A model generated the notes under the pieces. That model was not told the DNA's origin and searched no databases. It saw only the letters and a list, made by a program, of their open reading frames with translations. Shown in pieces: positions 34,701 through 43,449 of a stretch of DNA of 64,000 nucleotides; within the stretch, counting starts at the first letter, position 1; each line of letters starts with the position of its first letter. The stretch spans positions 156,931,732-156,995,731 of the forward strand of contig NC_037673.1 of assembly GCF_003255815.1 (NCBI RefSeq). Reading direction: 5' to 3'. The translations under genes and the position numbers were made by a program. The stretch comes from Theropithecus gelada. Its lineage: Eukaryota; Chordata; Mammalia; Primates; Cercopithecidae.

Positions 34701-36122
34701 TTCTCAAAGGTGAACTTACCTCAAAGCAGTCTTTCTTTTTGTGGGTCATGGCCCCACAATTTTCACATGCTCCTTTGCGGTACTTAGTAATTATGGAATT
34801 CTATAAATATAAAAAAAAAAAAAAACAAAGAAAATGTCTTAACTACCTAAGTTAGAAATAACTTTGGCTCTCATTATGATTTTGTCTAGTGAAATGATTT
34901 CTTTGTTAAAAGGAAAATGAGTTAGTCTCCACACATTTACAAATGTGAAAGTTTAAGGACTTCAGGAGTATAAAATTTATATAAGAAATACAAAGGTAAA
35001 ATAGTAATGCACTGTGAATTCCAATACCAGATAAAGGGTTTTATTATCTGTTTCTCCTTTAAATAGTATTGCATTGAAAGTTCTTATGTTAAGTTCTTAA
35101 ACTCTCCGTATCCATGAAGAGGTACACAGGTTGTCTACATACCTCTTTTACACCCCTCTTGTACCATTCTCCAGATGAGCTGAACTGCTTTTGTTTCTCT
35201 GGTTGTGGTCTCTGGTGTTTTAAAGTAGGTCTTTTTGAAGGATCGATATACCATGGCACTGAAGAAATATACTGAGGAATATGGGGGTTGATGTCTCTGT
35301 AATAAAAGTTAAAAAAAATTTTTAAGAATAAAGTTGGAAAATAATCAGTATTACAATTGCAAAGGTAGCTTACACAAAATCTAAGAATAGAAATATTGCA
35401 GTGGTAGGGGGAAGAGAATATGGTTGCTATTGCTATACTATAATAAAGAAAAATTAAAAATAAAGAAGAAATTTATTTTAGAGTGAAAATATTTCCAACT
35501 AAGAAACTAAGAATAGTGATATAACTGAAGGGAGAGAAGAGAGGAAGGAAAATAGAGATGTGTGTTAGTAATCTAAATCTTCTATCACAAGAAATTTTGG
35601 TTCAAATAATGCCTATAATCAATTAATTAAAATAATTGTGTAGGTATTATTATCTAGAGATGTGAAGGTAACAACCAGAAAAACTCAAAATAGAAAGATT
35701 TAACAGCAGTCACTCCTGTAGAGCAGGCTGGAGTGGGAAGGGTGAAAAAGCACTGTTGCTATCCATTATAAGCCCTTCAACATAATTTCATTATTAAACC
35801 ATATGCATATGAGTTTGATAAAACAAATAATAAAAAAAGACATAAATAATGAAGATAGGTTCCTCTCAAATAAAAGGATGAAACATTAACAAACTAAGTA
35901 GACATGAATTTGAATTTTGAATGAATGGATCATACAACAATTAAGTACTTACTTTCCTTCTTCATCAACTTCTGCAGGAGCATTGCCCAATTTTCGTTGT
36001 TCTTCTAGCTCCTTCTTCTTTCTCCAGTCCTCTCTGGTCATCTTCTTTGGTTCCTCCAAACTCATTTCTTTGGACCCCGATAGGGGTGCAGCATTAACTG
36101 CATCTACAACTGTGGCTGACAT
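24154..36122 (-). CDS. SLU7: SLU7, second-step pre-mRNA splicing factor (fifteen coding exons)
   Basis: Joining 35953-36122, 35143-35296, 34720-34800, 34309-34473, 32964-33032, 29738-29785, 29413-29544, 29057-29154, 28832-28899, 28559-28698, 27283-27444, 25838-25942, 25615-25686, 25228-25344 and 24154-24333 on minus gives one open frame of exactly 586 codons plus TAG, the family length in human. All introns are GT-AG. SLU7 acts in the spliceosome at the second catalytic step and helps choose the 3' splice-site AG. Visible landmarks are a CCHC zinc knuckle at C120, C123, H128, C133, followed by basic residues (KKKDCFERPRR) that act as nuclear signal in the family; an acidic run near residue 235; ten lysines at 498-507; a serine/acidic patch just after; and the C-terminus MASFLGQ. 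No breaks seen; clearly functional. Confidence 0.98.
24869..25172 (+). mobile_element. Alu in SLU7 intron 15
   Basis: Full-length, opposite in sense to SLU7. Flanks aataatactg and aagaatactg. Sits 55 bases below the exon 15 donor at 25228. Confidence 0.93.
25228..25344 (-). CDS. SLU7: SLU7 exon 15, poly-lysine tract
   Basis: Residues 489-527. Begins LHQEKLKEE, then ten lysines (498-507), then HRKSSSDSDDEEKK. 117 bases, phase 0. Acceptor TTTCAG, donor GTAATT. The lysine tract is coded by an AAG/AAA run, a possible slippage site. Confidence 0.95.
25400..25545 (+). mobile_element. Half-Alu in SLU7 intron 14
   Basis: Only the Alu 3' half with an (AAAAC)n tail. Flanked by ctcaggtgca on both sides, showing a 5'-truncated insertion. 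Confidence 0.9.
25615..25686 (-). CDS. SLU7: SLU7 exon 14
   Basis: Residues 465-488 (NSEECVINDITGDESVKKPQ and on to TLME). 72 bases, phase 0. Acceptor CCACAG, donor GTAAGT. Confidence 0.95.
25838..25942 (-). CDS. SLU7: SLU7 exon 13
   Basis: Residues 430-464 (HIWGSYWKEGRWGYKCCHSF to GKEIV). 105 bases, phase 0. Acceptor CTGCAG, donor GTAAGT. Confidence 0.96.
26000..27282 (-). other. SLU7: SLU7 intron 12, no recognised feature
   Basis: AT-rich intronic sequence between exons 12 and 13. Nothing recognisable apart from short TA/TG-rich patches near 26950-27010. Confidence 0.6.
27283..27444 (-). CDS. SLU7: SLU7 exon 12
   Basis: Residues 376-429 (YGGQEHLDAP to KIHNHT). 162 bases, phase 0. Acceptor TTTTAG, donor GTACGT. 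Confidence 0.96.
27950..28430 (+). mobile_element. Old MaLR (MLT1-like) LTR in SLU7 intron 11
   Basis: 3' end 'caataataaatgtttatttt ... ctactaagatatg' plus internal phrases match the MLT1 LTR order; heavily diverged. Confidence 0.55.
28559..28698 (-). CDS. SLU7: SLU7 exon 11
   Basis: Residues 329-375 (LFAWEAYDKGSEVHLQADP to ESILEK). Acceptor CTCCAG, donor GTAATT. Confidence 0.96.
28832..28899 (-). CDS. SLU7: SLU7 exon 10
   Basis: Residues 306-328 with split codons at both ends (VSYAGDNFVRYTGDTISMAQ). Acceptor TTGCAG, donor GTAAGT. Confidence 0.95.
29057..29154 (-). CDS. SLU7: SLU7 exon 9
   Basis: Residues 274-305 plus two bases ([20 protein letters not shown] and on). Acceptor TTCTAG, donor GTAAGT. 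Confidence 0.96.
29413..29544 (-). CDS. SLU7: SLU7 exon 8, acidic stretch
   Basis: Residues 230-273. Carries the acidic run NSEDEDEDKYADD, then RITVRNLRIREDIAK. 132 bases, phase 0; donor AAA|GTAGGT. Confidence 0.95.
29738..29785 (-). CDS. SLU7: SLU7 exon 7
   Basis: Sixteen codons, residues 214-229 (NSPKHQWGEEEPNSQT). 48 bases, phase 0, acceptor ATACAG, donor GTAATA. Recognised because its ends join exons 6 and 8 in frame and because of the SLU7-like peptide. Confidence 0.93.
30600..31260 (+). mobile_element. L1M 3'-end-like pieces in SLU7 intron 6
   Basis: Two successive stretches (gaacactgaacggccattaa; gagacttcactgtgcatctt) resemble old L1 3' UTR in sense. Subfamily not resolved. Confidence 0.5.
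31545..31680 (-). mobile_element. MIR, antisense
   Basis: Carries aaactgcagctcagagaggc after a 'gtgtttactatgtgataggt' lead, the inverted MIR order. Confidence 0.6.
31716..32016 (-). mobile_element. Alu, antisense, with TTTA tail
   Basis: Inverted Alu whose poly-T became a (TTTA)n microsatellite at about 31716-31758. Confidence 0.93.
32330..32830. mobile_element. L1M-like fragment in SLU7 intron 6
   Basis: Contains tcattgtggaaaatgcagaa, cctggacatttaagctattc and tctttaggatggata, an order seen in old L1 3' regions. Confidence 0.45.
32964..33032 (-). CDS. SLU7: SLU7 exon 6
   Basis: Residues 191-213 (AKRTLKAQKL to KLVEQA), a predicted charged helix. 69 bases, phase 0, donor GTAAGT. Confidence 0.95.
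33033..34308 (-). other. SLU7: SLU7 intron 5
   Basis: Intron between exons 5 and 6. The main content is the young AluY at 33551-33898; the rest is unassigned AT-rich sequence. Confidence 0.6.
33551..33898 (+). mobile_element. AluY, Old World monkey-type, in SLU7 intron 5
   Basis: Very close to a young AluY with gatccggccactgcactcc. The tail has expanded to (AAAT)n and (AAAAT)n over about 60 bases. Confidence 0.94.
34309..34473 (-). CDS. SLU7: SLU7 exon 5
   Basis: Residues 136-190 (RPRRVGAKFT to YAKVDL). 165 bases, phase 0. Begins with the basic cluster RPRR that follows the zinc knuckle. Donor GTGAGC. Confidence 0.96.
34720..34800 (-). CDS. SLU7: SLU7 exon 4, CCHC zinc knuckle
   Basis: Residues 109-135. 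Contains CENCGAMTHKKKDC, a CX2CX4HX4C knuckle. 81 bases, phase 0 at both ends, so skipping would remove the knuckle without shifting frame. Donor GTAAGT. Confidence 0.97.
35143..35296 (-). CDS. SLU7: SLU7 exon 3
   Basis: Residues 57-108 (KDINPHIPQY to RGVKE). Acceptor TTACAG and donor GTATGT. The first base completes the lysine codon split from exon 2. Confidence 0.96.
35297..35952 (-). other. SLU7: SLU7 intron 2, no recognised feature
   Basis: AT-rich intron between exons 2 and 3. I see no repeat family or coding potential. Confidence 0.55.
35953..36122 (-). CDS. SLU7: SLU7 exon 2, start codon and N-terminus
   Basis: Encodes residues 1-56 plus two bases. The ATG (complement of 36120-36122) begins MSATVVDAVN. 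The exon starts at 36138 after a CTTAG acceptor and ends at a GTAAGT donor. It contains the basic/acidic helix MTREDWRKKKELEEQRK. Confidence 0.96.
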
Positions 36123-36727
36123 GGTTATCTGGCCTCCTCTAAGAAAAGAAGTCAAATTTACAGTAAAAAGTAGGCCTTCATTAGTTCACTCAAACTACCA
36201 AAAAGACATCCTAATAATATATACTGTTTCATATGTTTTCCCCCCATAGTATGTGTAAGGAAGGGTCTCTTTCCCCTCCTCAAGGTCTCTACATACTGTT
36301 AGCACTGTTTCTCCCTCAACTCCAATTTACAAATGGAGAGAGACACACATGTGTATTTAAAATTTCACAGGACTCTTTTTCTCGTATATATCCTGAATCC
36401 CTCTTTTTGTGTATGTGTCTCAAACTTTTCTAACACAGTAACTCTTAATGAAAGAGGGTCCTATCTCTGTACCCCTTTAAGAATGAACATCTCAAGAGTT
36501 ATCTATAATCACTGCCTCCACTTCCTCACCTTCTACTTTCATCCTCACTTACTCTAACTTAGCCCTCCACTCCCTACCATTCTAAAGAAAAGAGTTACAT
36601 TAAGTCATCAAGGATCATTGTGCTAAATCCAATGAACATTTTTCAGCTCTGCTCATTCCCTTTTTATATCTTATTTATTGACTTCCCTGACACTACATTC
36701 TCTTGGTTTTTCTTTTGGTTTTTCTTT

Positions 36728-37020
36728 TTTTTTTTTTGGAGACGGTGTCTCGCTCTGTCACCCAGGCTGGAGTGCAGTGGCGCCATCTCAGCTCACTGCA
36801 ACCTCCGCCTCCCAGGTTCAAGCGATTCTCCTGCCTCAGGCTCCTGCGTAGCTCGATTACAGGTGCCTGCCACCATGCCTGGCTAATATTTTTTGTATTT
36901 TTTGTAGTGACAGAATTTTACTACATTGGCCAGGCTGCTCTCAAACTCCTGACCTCAGGCAATCTGCCCACCTTGGCCTCCCAAAGTGCTGGGATTACAG
37001 GCGTGAGTCACCGTGCCCGG
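36728..37020 (-). mobile_element. Alu, antisense, SLU7 intron 1
   Basis: Full-length inverted Alu (same sense as SLU7). Duplication tctcttggtttttctt on both sides. Confidence 0.94.
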
Positions 37021-37401
37021 CTCTCTTGGTTTTTCTTGTACCTCTCTTGTCATCGAATTTTGCCCAGTTATTTAATGTTGGATTCCTCAAGGCTCAGCCA
37101 GCACCTTTTAAACCAGTCTAAACTCTCACTAATGGATAAGCTCATTTACTTCCAAGGTTTCAATGGTCACAATACAACACTGCTGGCTCTCCAACTTATT
37201 TTTCTATAAAATAAAAAATAATAAAGGAACAATTTATTTTTCTACTCAAGACTTTTCATCTGAGCTTCAGATACATATATCCAATTGCTTACTTCACATC
37301 TCCACTTAGAAGTCAGAGGCATTTAAACTCAATACATCTTAATTCAATCTCATGATCTTCCCTCTGAAATCTAATCTCCTACTGTTCTACTGTTCCCTAT
37401 C

Positions 37402-37712
37402 TTTTTTTTTTTTTGAGATGGAGTCTCGCTCTGTTGCTGAGGCTGGAGTGCAGTGGCGTGATCTTGGCTCACTGCAACCTTCGCTTCCCGGGTTTAAGCG
37501 ATTCTCCTGCCTCAGCCTCCCAAGTAGCTGGGATTACAGGCACGCCCACCACCACGCCCAGCTAATTTTTTGTATTTTTTTTTGTTTTTTTTTAGTAGAG
37601 AGGGGGTTTCACCCTGTTAGCCAGGATAGTCTCGATCTCCTGACCTCGTGATCCACCCACCTTGTCCTTCCAAAGTGCTGGGATAACAGGCGTGAGCTAT
37701 CACGCCTGGTGA
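37402..37712 (-). mobile_element. Alu, antisense, SLU7 intron 1
   Basis: Full-length inverted Alu with an expanded internal T-rich linker near 37568-37592. Confidence 0.93.
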
Positions 37713-37971
37713 AAGACAACACCATCCGTCCCTTTACATTAAGTGCTTCAGCTTATCCCTACATCTATGTCATCACTAAGACCCGTTATTTTCACCTTTT
37801 GAATATCATTCAAATGCATCTACTTCTTTCCATTCTTACTGCTACTACCCTAGTGTAAGTTATTACTTTTTCCTATTTACTGGTCTCCTCTGATTCCCTC
37901 CAATCAATTCTCCACATTGCAGTGTTAATTTTTCAAAACACAAATCTGATCATATCATGTCTGACATGGTT

Positions 37972-38311
37972 TGGCTCTGTGTCCCCAGCCAAATCTCATC
38001 TTAATTGTACTCCTGTAATTCCCAAGTGTTGTGGGAGGGACCCGGTGAGAGATAACTGAATCAAGGCGGCAGTTTCTCCCATAATGTTCTGGTAGTGAAT
38101 AAGTTTCACGAGATCTCATGGTTTGATAAAGGGAAACCCATCTTGCTTGGCTCTCATTCTCTATTGTCGCCGCCATGTGAGAGGTGCCTTTCACCATCAT
38201 TGTGAGGCCTCCCCAGCCACGTGGAACTGTAAGTCTGACAACCTTCTTTCTTTTGTAAATTGCCCGGTCTGGGGTGTGTCTTCATTGGCAATGTGAAAGC
38301 GGACTAATACA
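37972..38311 (+). mobile_element. Solo MaLR LTR (THE1/MST type) with perfect target duplication
   Basis: Starts tgacatggtttggctctgtg and ends taataca. The five bases atgtc stand on each side (37967-37971, 38312-38316). No internal sequence follows, so it is a solo LTR. Confidence 0.92.
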
Positions 38312-38632
38312 ATGTCCTACTGCCCAAGCTTAAAATCCTCCAATGTAGTACCATCCAAAAATTCAATACAGCACCATCTAAGAGAAATACAATGCTAGTC
38401 CCATATGTAATTTTATGTTTTCCAGTAGTCACATTAAAAAAGTAAAAATAAACAGGTAAAATTACTTTTACAAGATTTGTGTTGTATCCAACATATTATA
38501 ATTGCAAATTTGAATTAGAAAAAACAACTCTGTCTTTAAAAGTTGATATGGGTTTTATACTTATTTAAACTAGTCACATTTCCAGTCTCAATAACCACAA
38601 GTCGCTAATAACTAGCATAACAAATAGTGACA

Positions 38633-38921
38633 GCTGGGCGCCATGGTTCACACCTGTAATCCCAGCGCTTTGGGAGGCTGAGGCGGGCGGATCACCTGAG
38701 GTAAGGAGTTTGAGACCAGCCTGGCCAACCTGGCGAAACCTCGTCTCTACTAAAAATACAAAAATCAGCCGGGCGTGGTGGTGTGCACCTGTAATCCTAG
38801 CTACTAGGGAGGCTGAGACAGGAGAATCATCTGAACCTAGGAGGTGGAGGTTGCAGTGAGCTGGTGTCACATCACTGCACTCCAGCCTGGGCGACAGAGC
38901 TAGACTACGTCTCAAAAAAAA
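38633..38921 (+). mobile_element. Alu, sense, SLU7 intron 1
   Basis: Full-length Alu ending in a short A run. Confidence 0.92.
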
Positions 38922-39319
38922 GTGACGCTCCAAAGGATTTTATCATTCGTACTCTAAAAACTGACATCTTTTTTAACACATCTACATGGTCCACCATGGT
39001 CTGGCATCTGCTTACCTTCCAGCCTCACCATTACAACTATCCCCGCATCCTTCTCTACTAACTACATAGATCTTCTTGTGGTTCCTCTAACACACCGTGC
39101 TCCCTGTAGACACTGGGCCTTTACACAAACCCCTTCCCAGTGGAAAGTGCTCAATGCCTGGGGGTCTACGATGCTTCTCAAAGGTGTTCTCTTCTCCTGT
39201 GTCTGACCTATAGAAAACCTCCCCATATATTTGTGTAACATATAAACTGATGGCCTGAATATACTGCGAAGAGAAGCAGAACAAAGGTAAATTTAATAAT
39301 CTTCATTAAAACAGCTACC

Positions 39320-39530
39320 ATTTCTTGAGCCTACCGTGCATCACCTCATCTAATCTTCACAATAAGCCCAGTAGATAGGTCTGATGAACCCCATTTTACA
39401 GGGAAGAAAAAGGTTCTGAGAGGTAAGATCCTCAGCCAAGAACATATTGTAGTAAGAAACAAGGACTTCAAACACAAGTCTGACTCCAGAGTCAGTTCTC
39501 TAAAAACAGTATGTTATACTCTGTCCATAG
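39320..39530 (-). mobile_element. MIR, antisense
   Basis: The order cattttacagggaag, gttctgagaggtaag, aagtctgactccagagtc follows inverted MIR. Confidence 0.65.
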
Positions 39531-39639
39531 AACATTGGATTCTGGGCCTGAAATATTAAAAACTAAAACTGAATGAAGTAATATAGTCACCAAGTTGTAC
39601 TCACTCGTTTCCGTCGCTGTGAAGGGGCCTATTTTCTTC

Positions 39640-39800
39640 AACTAAAAACAGTAATAGCTCCCACTTACTGAGGGCTTACCGTAAGACAGTGTTTAGAGAT
39701 TTACTTATATAGATGTTTTCATTTATATCCGCATGTTACCCCACTGAAGTCAGATCATCTCGACTTAACAGGAAAAGCTGAAGCTTAAGTAAATTTTTCT
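39640..39800 (-). mobile_element. MIR, antisense, diverged
   Basis: Begins aatagctcccacttactgag and continues in inverted MIR order just below the SLU7 promoter. Confidence 0.5.
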
Positions 39801-40109
39801 GGCGAGGAAATACAGTCTATCAAATTGGGTACTGGAAGCAGCTTTCCCCGCTTGCAGTCCGGGGATCGCTTAGGGTCTTCAAGGCCACCGCCACAAAGGT
39901 GACACTCTCATAGTTATCCCGACTGTTTCCCTGAAGACGCAGGCCTGGTCTGGCTGGGCACGAGTGCCATCAATGGGGCTCAGGACAGTGGCTTCCTTTT
40001 CGGTCCGCCGTCCTCGCTCCCTCCTCAACAATTGAGGGCTCATTACCCCCGTGAGGACATATCCAATAATTAGGAGCCTTCGACCCATTTTCTCAGGTTC
40101 CCCAATTCC

Positions 40110-40370
40110 CCTTCGCCCGAAAGTTCTAAAAATATTTTCTTACCCAGTCCCGCCGCAGCTCGTCCCAAGTCCATCCGAGACAAGCCAAGCCAATCTCGTA
40201 ATGTTTACTTCCGGCTTTTCGCCTCATTCCGGCGGCCACTGCGGTAACTTCCGGACGATCGGCACATGCGCACTAATTTCCTGGTGGGACGCGGGGCGGA
40301 GTGGAGGCCTTTGGTCCTCTTGCGCGGTGGGAATCGCGAGAACTCTAGCTGTGCGTATCGCGCTATTTAC
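40110..40370 (-). promoter_or_regulatory. SLU7: SLU7 CpG-rich promoter
   Basis: GC-rich, CpG-dense and TATA-less. Two ETS-type acttccgg motifs (40207-40214, 40247-40254) and an NRF1-like catgcgcact (40265-40274) are typical of housekeeping promoters. It reads away from PTTG1. Confidence 0.7.
40144..40297 (-). other. SLU7: SLU7 non-coding exon 1 (5' end approximate)
   Basis: The donor is clear on minus (GACTGG|GTAAGA, exon end at 40144) and joins exon 2 at 36138. The 5' end is set only by promoter features. Joined to exon 2, it carries an upstream ATG (complement of 40172-40174) whose short frame stops two bases before the SLU7 ATG. Confidence 0.65.
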
Positions 40371-42839
40371 CCGGCTTGTGGAGAGATTCAAGTTGGGCGG
40401 GTTCTTTTAGCTTCTATTTAGGAACTTTCTTTTAGAATCGGAGAATTTTAGGAAGTTAAAAAAAAAAAAAAAAAAGCCAAAACAGACAAGAGCTTAAGCC
40501 TCATCAGGGGGCTGTGAAATGAATGCAGAATTTGGTGATGTATCAGCTAAAAAAAAAAAAAAAAAAAAAGGCAGTTAAACTTGGCAGTAACTAGTAGCCA
40601 GGCTGTGTAACATGCCGGGGAACTGGTGAACACAGTGTCTTCCCTCAAATTTACATCCGAGTGCGAAAGACACCCAAACAACTATTCAGATAATTTAGCA
40701 GTTGTAAAAGTTGCTATGAAAGGAATACCGGGTGCTGTAAGAACATAAGGCACGTTATCATTAGGAAAAAACACGACGATTTCCATTTTGGAGAAACATT
40801 AGTATCTATGTTATCCCATCCCTTCTTTAAAAGTATACATGTGAAATAAAATACTGGAAAACAAACTAATTTTCGTAGTAGAATTTCTTGTGATTTTTTT
40901 TTTCTTTGTGCTTTCTATTCTGGTTGTTCTCCCCTCCCCCCCATAACGTGTATCCTTTTTGAATGTAAAAGTTAAAATAGCTACCATTCCTGCCTCAATA
41001 AAATAGCCCAACATAATAGAATCTATTTTTTTCGTATTAAGAATTTGCAATACCTGGAGTTTAGGAGCATAAATATTAATTCTGCTTTTACAGGGCAGTA
41101 GATGAAGAAACAGAGACTGGCGTGAAAGTGAGTAGAGTCTATAAATCACTCAGGCTTTGTTTTTTTCCACTTAAAAACATTCCTGAAATTTGCTTAGGAG
41201 TGTTAAGGTCTAATTAGCCAAAACCACCAGGAGAGCACATCTCGAAGAAGAATCAGAAAGCCCAGGACAAGAGAGTTGAATCTTTTCTAAGACTTGAGGT
41301 CCCTCTGGAGGATTCTGAGGAAGGTCTAGGAAAGCCGGGATTGGTTCTGGATGGGTTGCTGTTTGTAAAGCAGGATTAGGAGAAACTGATTAGGGACTAA
41401 GTGCTGTTATGAGTGAGGGTGGTTTAGCAATTGAGTATTTCCAGTAATAGTAATAGCAAAGCTGGTCTGAGGGCATCATTAGTAAGAAAACAGTGGTTAT
41501 TCAAAGAGAGGGTGGTTGTGGTTTACAGCTGATGCATGACCTTGGGAGAAACAATGCTTTCTGTTGGTGAAACAAAGAAGACATCCTAAGGAGATAAACC
41601 TTGCACCCCAAAACTTCTGTAGATAGAGAATCCCCACTTCGAAGCTATAGGTGTTGTAAAGATTTAGTCTCAAAAATTAACACTTTGAGTGCTGATAATA
41701 TAATATGATGATGTAAAATTTAGGAGATACAGGAGGAAATAAGGGGTGGGAATAAAGGAAAGAGAGCAGTGAAGGGACAATAAAGGTATGCCTATTTTTC
41801 TGTCTTTCCTCTTTTCTTCACCTTAAGTTAGGCTCTTTTCTTCTTGATACCTAGTATAAAGTCCACCATTTAATAGGTATTCAATAAATATTTGTGAATG
41901 AATGAATCATTCAATCAATATTGGTCCTGAAATGCCAGGGAAGAAGAGATGATGAACTGGCATATATTGAGAACCATGTCTATGTCAGGTATAGTGTTAA
42001 GCCTTTTGTGAAAGAGTAATATGGAATCAACTCCTCTCTCTCAGCTGATCTGCAGGTATAAAATGTATATATGGTGACCTGTGGGAAGCCGAGTTTGAAT
42101 GACACAGGTCAGCCTTATCTTTTGAATGTATACCTTTATCTTGTGGTTGTTCAGTGTATTCCATTTTACTATAGAAACAGGAAAAGGTCGTCAACTTTTT
42201 CAAGCAAAATTTCTTTTCATATCTGGCAAACTGGAATTCCTTTTTTATTATCTCTCTGATGTTCTCTTGCTCCCTGGCCAAGCCCTTCCAGACAGCTTTG
42301 GTTAGTGTATTATTGAGATGTTAGAGGTTTAAAATAAATCAGTATTAAATGATAGGATTTTAAGGGAAGACTAAATTATGTATTCATTAGAATCATAATT
42401 TTGTTCCTAAAACAGATTCGTGATGGTATAACAGAAACAGCATCTTAGCCTGAAGTATTGAGGATAATCCTCAGATTAGGGAATGATTAGTTCGTTCTTA
42501 ATCATAAGCATAAGAGAATGACTCAAACGCTGCTGTTTGATCTATCTGTACTTACATTTCTTCTTAATTTTAAATTTTTCTCTCCTAGTATTCTTTAGAC
42601 CCAACGTTGGTTGTTTCGACCATTTCTACAATATTTCTATTTATTTTCCATCCTTTCTACGGTGCCATTTAAATAAATATATCTTAAAGCAATAAAACAT
42701 TGTTATTGAGTCAGTACCACAGTCCATGCAGCTTAATAATATGGAGAGCAAAAAAAAAGCCTCTCAATTTTTTTTTTTAATATTACACGACCCTAGATTT
42801 TTTTTCCCCAGAAAACGTGCCACAAAGTTTGCAAGAAAG
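40371..42839. other. SLU7-PTTG1 intergenic spacer
   Basis: Mostly unique AT-rich sequence between two divergent promoters, with two poly-A tracts (about 40458-40475 and 40550-40569) and an L2 3' end at 41860-41915. No coding or RNA gene seen. Confidence 0.5.
41860..41915 (+). mobile_element. L2 3' end
   Basis: ggtattcaataaatatttgt followed by gaatgaatga is the characteristic L2 terminus. Confidence 0.65.
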
Positions 42840-43060
42840 AGCTTTTGGGGCGGAGTCCTGGCTGCTTAGGTCCCTTCCATTGGTTCGGCTTGGTGACCAC
42901 GCCCCCTGCCCCGCCTCTTGAGCGGAAGAGCCAATTGGGCCGCGAGTTGTGGTTTAAACCGGGAGTGCGCCGCGTCCGTTCACCGCCGCCTTAGACGAAT
43001 GTGGCTGTTGGAAGCTGCGTGAGTGAACTGGAGGGTCGCGGCTGGTTAGGTGAGCGTGGT
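42840..43060 (+). promoter_or_regulatory. PTTG1: PTTG1 CpG promoter with CCAAT, GC and CHR-like elements
   Basis: A GC box (42847-42853), an inverted CCAAT (42879-42883), a direct CCAAT (42931-42935) and a TTTAAA (42953-42958) resembling a cell-cycle homology region lie just before exon 1. NF-Y plus CHR sites are typical of G2/M genes repressed by DREAM, which fits securin. The exact start site is inferred at about 42940-42960. Confidence 0.7.
42955..43018 (+). other. PTTG1: PTTG1 non-coding exon 1 (5' end approximate)
   Basis: Ends at GAAGCTGC|GTGAGT (43018), which I favour because the human mRNA, as I remember it, joins the equivalent point to AATAATCCAG. A second possible donor lies at 43049 (GTTAG|GTGAGC). 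It contains an ATG at 42999-43001 that opens a frame overlapping the securin start. Confidence 0.65.
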
Positions 43061-43077
43061 CGGGTGGGGAAGGAGGC

Positions 43078-43135
43078 GGGCTGGGGCTGGGCTGGGGCTG
43101 AAGCTGGGGCTGGGGCTGGGGTTGGGGTTGGGGGA
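43078..43135 (+). repeat. G-rich GGGGCT-type tandem repeat in PTTG1 intron 1
   Basis: Imperfect hexamer repeat with about nine runs of three to five Gs separated by CT or TT on the PTTG1 sense strand. It fits the pattern of a G-quadruplex former just downstream of the start site. Confidence 0.8.
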
Positions 43136-43449
43136 CTGCCTGGGGCGTAGATGGCTCCGAGTCCGTTTGAGCGCGGTCTCGGACTGCGAACTGGACCCAC
43201 GGCAGTTCTCTGAAGAGTGCCGGCCCCAAACCGCCTGCTCCTTGGGACCTTAGAGCCTCTGACTCAGGCTGGAAGATTTGAGAGCTGGATTAAGTACTTG
43301 TTGGCTCACGCCCGTGACTGTCCCTCTGTTTAGCTCTTGTTTTTGTGTGGACATCCCTAGGATAAAAACTTTGGTATGTTGCTATACCTTTGCTTCTCCC
43401 ACCTTCCCCAGTATCTAATATGTATTTCTCATTTTTAGAATAATCCAGA

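Larger units (their letters stand above)
36139..40143 (-). other. SLU7: SLU7 intron 1
   Basis: About 4 kb between non-coding exon 1 and the start-codon exon. It holds two antisense Alus, a solo MaLR LTR with perfect target duplication, one sense Alu and two antisense MIRs. No coding exon is apparent. Confidence 0.65.

Noticed and set aside
34149..35380. Similar 33-base stretches at 34149 and 35347
   Set aside because: About 27 of 33 match in AT-rich introns; may be a shared old repeat or chance. Too weak to call a duplication.
36703..37209. 168-codon frame
   Set aside because: It is translation of an inverted Alu in SLU7 intron 1 plus chance flank.
43019..43049. Alternative PTTG1 exon 1 end at 43049
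   Set aside because: GTTAG|GTGAGC is a plausible donor, but the upstream GTGAGT at 43019 matches the human mRNA junction as I remember it. Kept as a possibility only.
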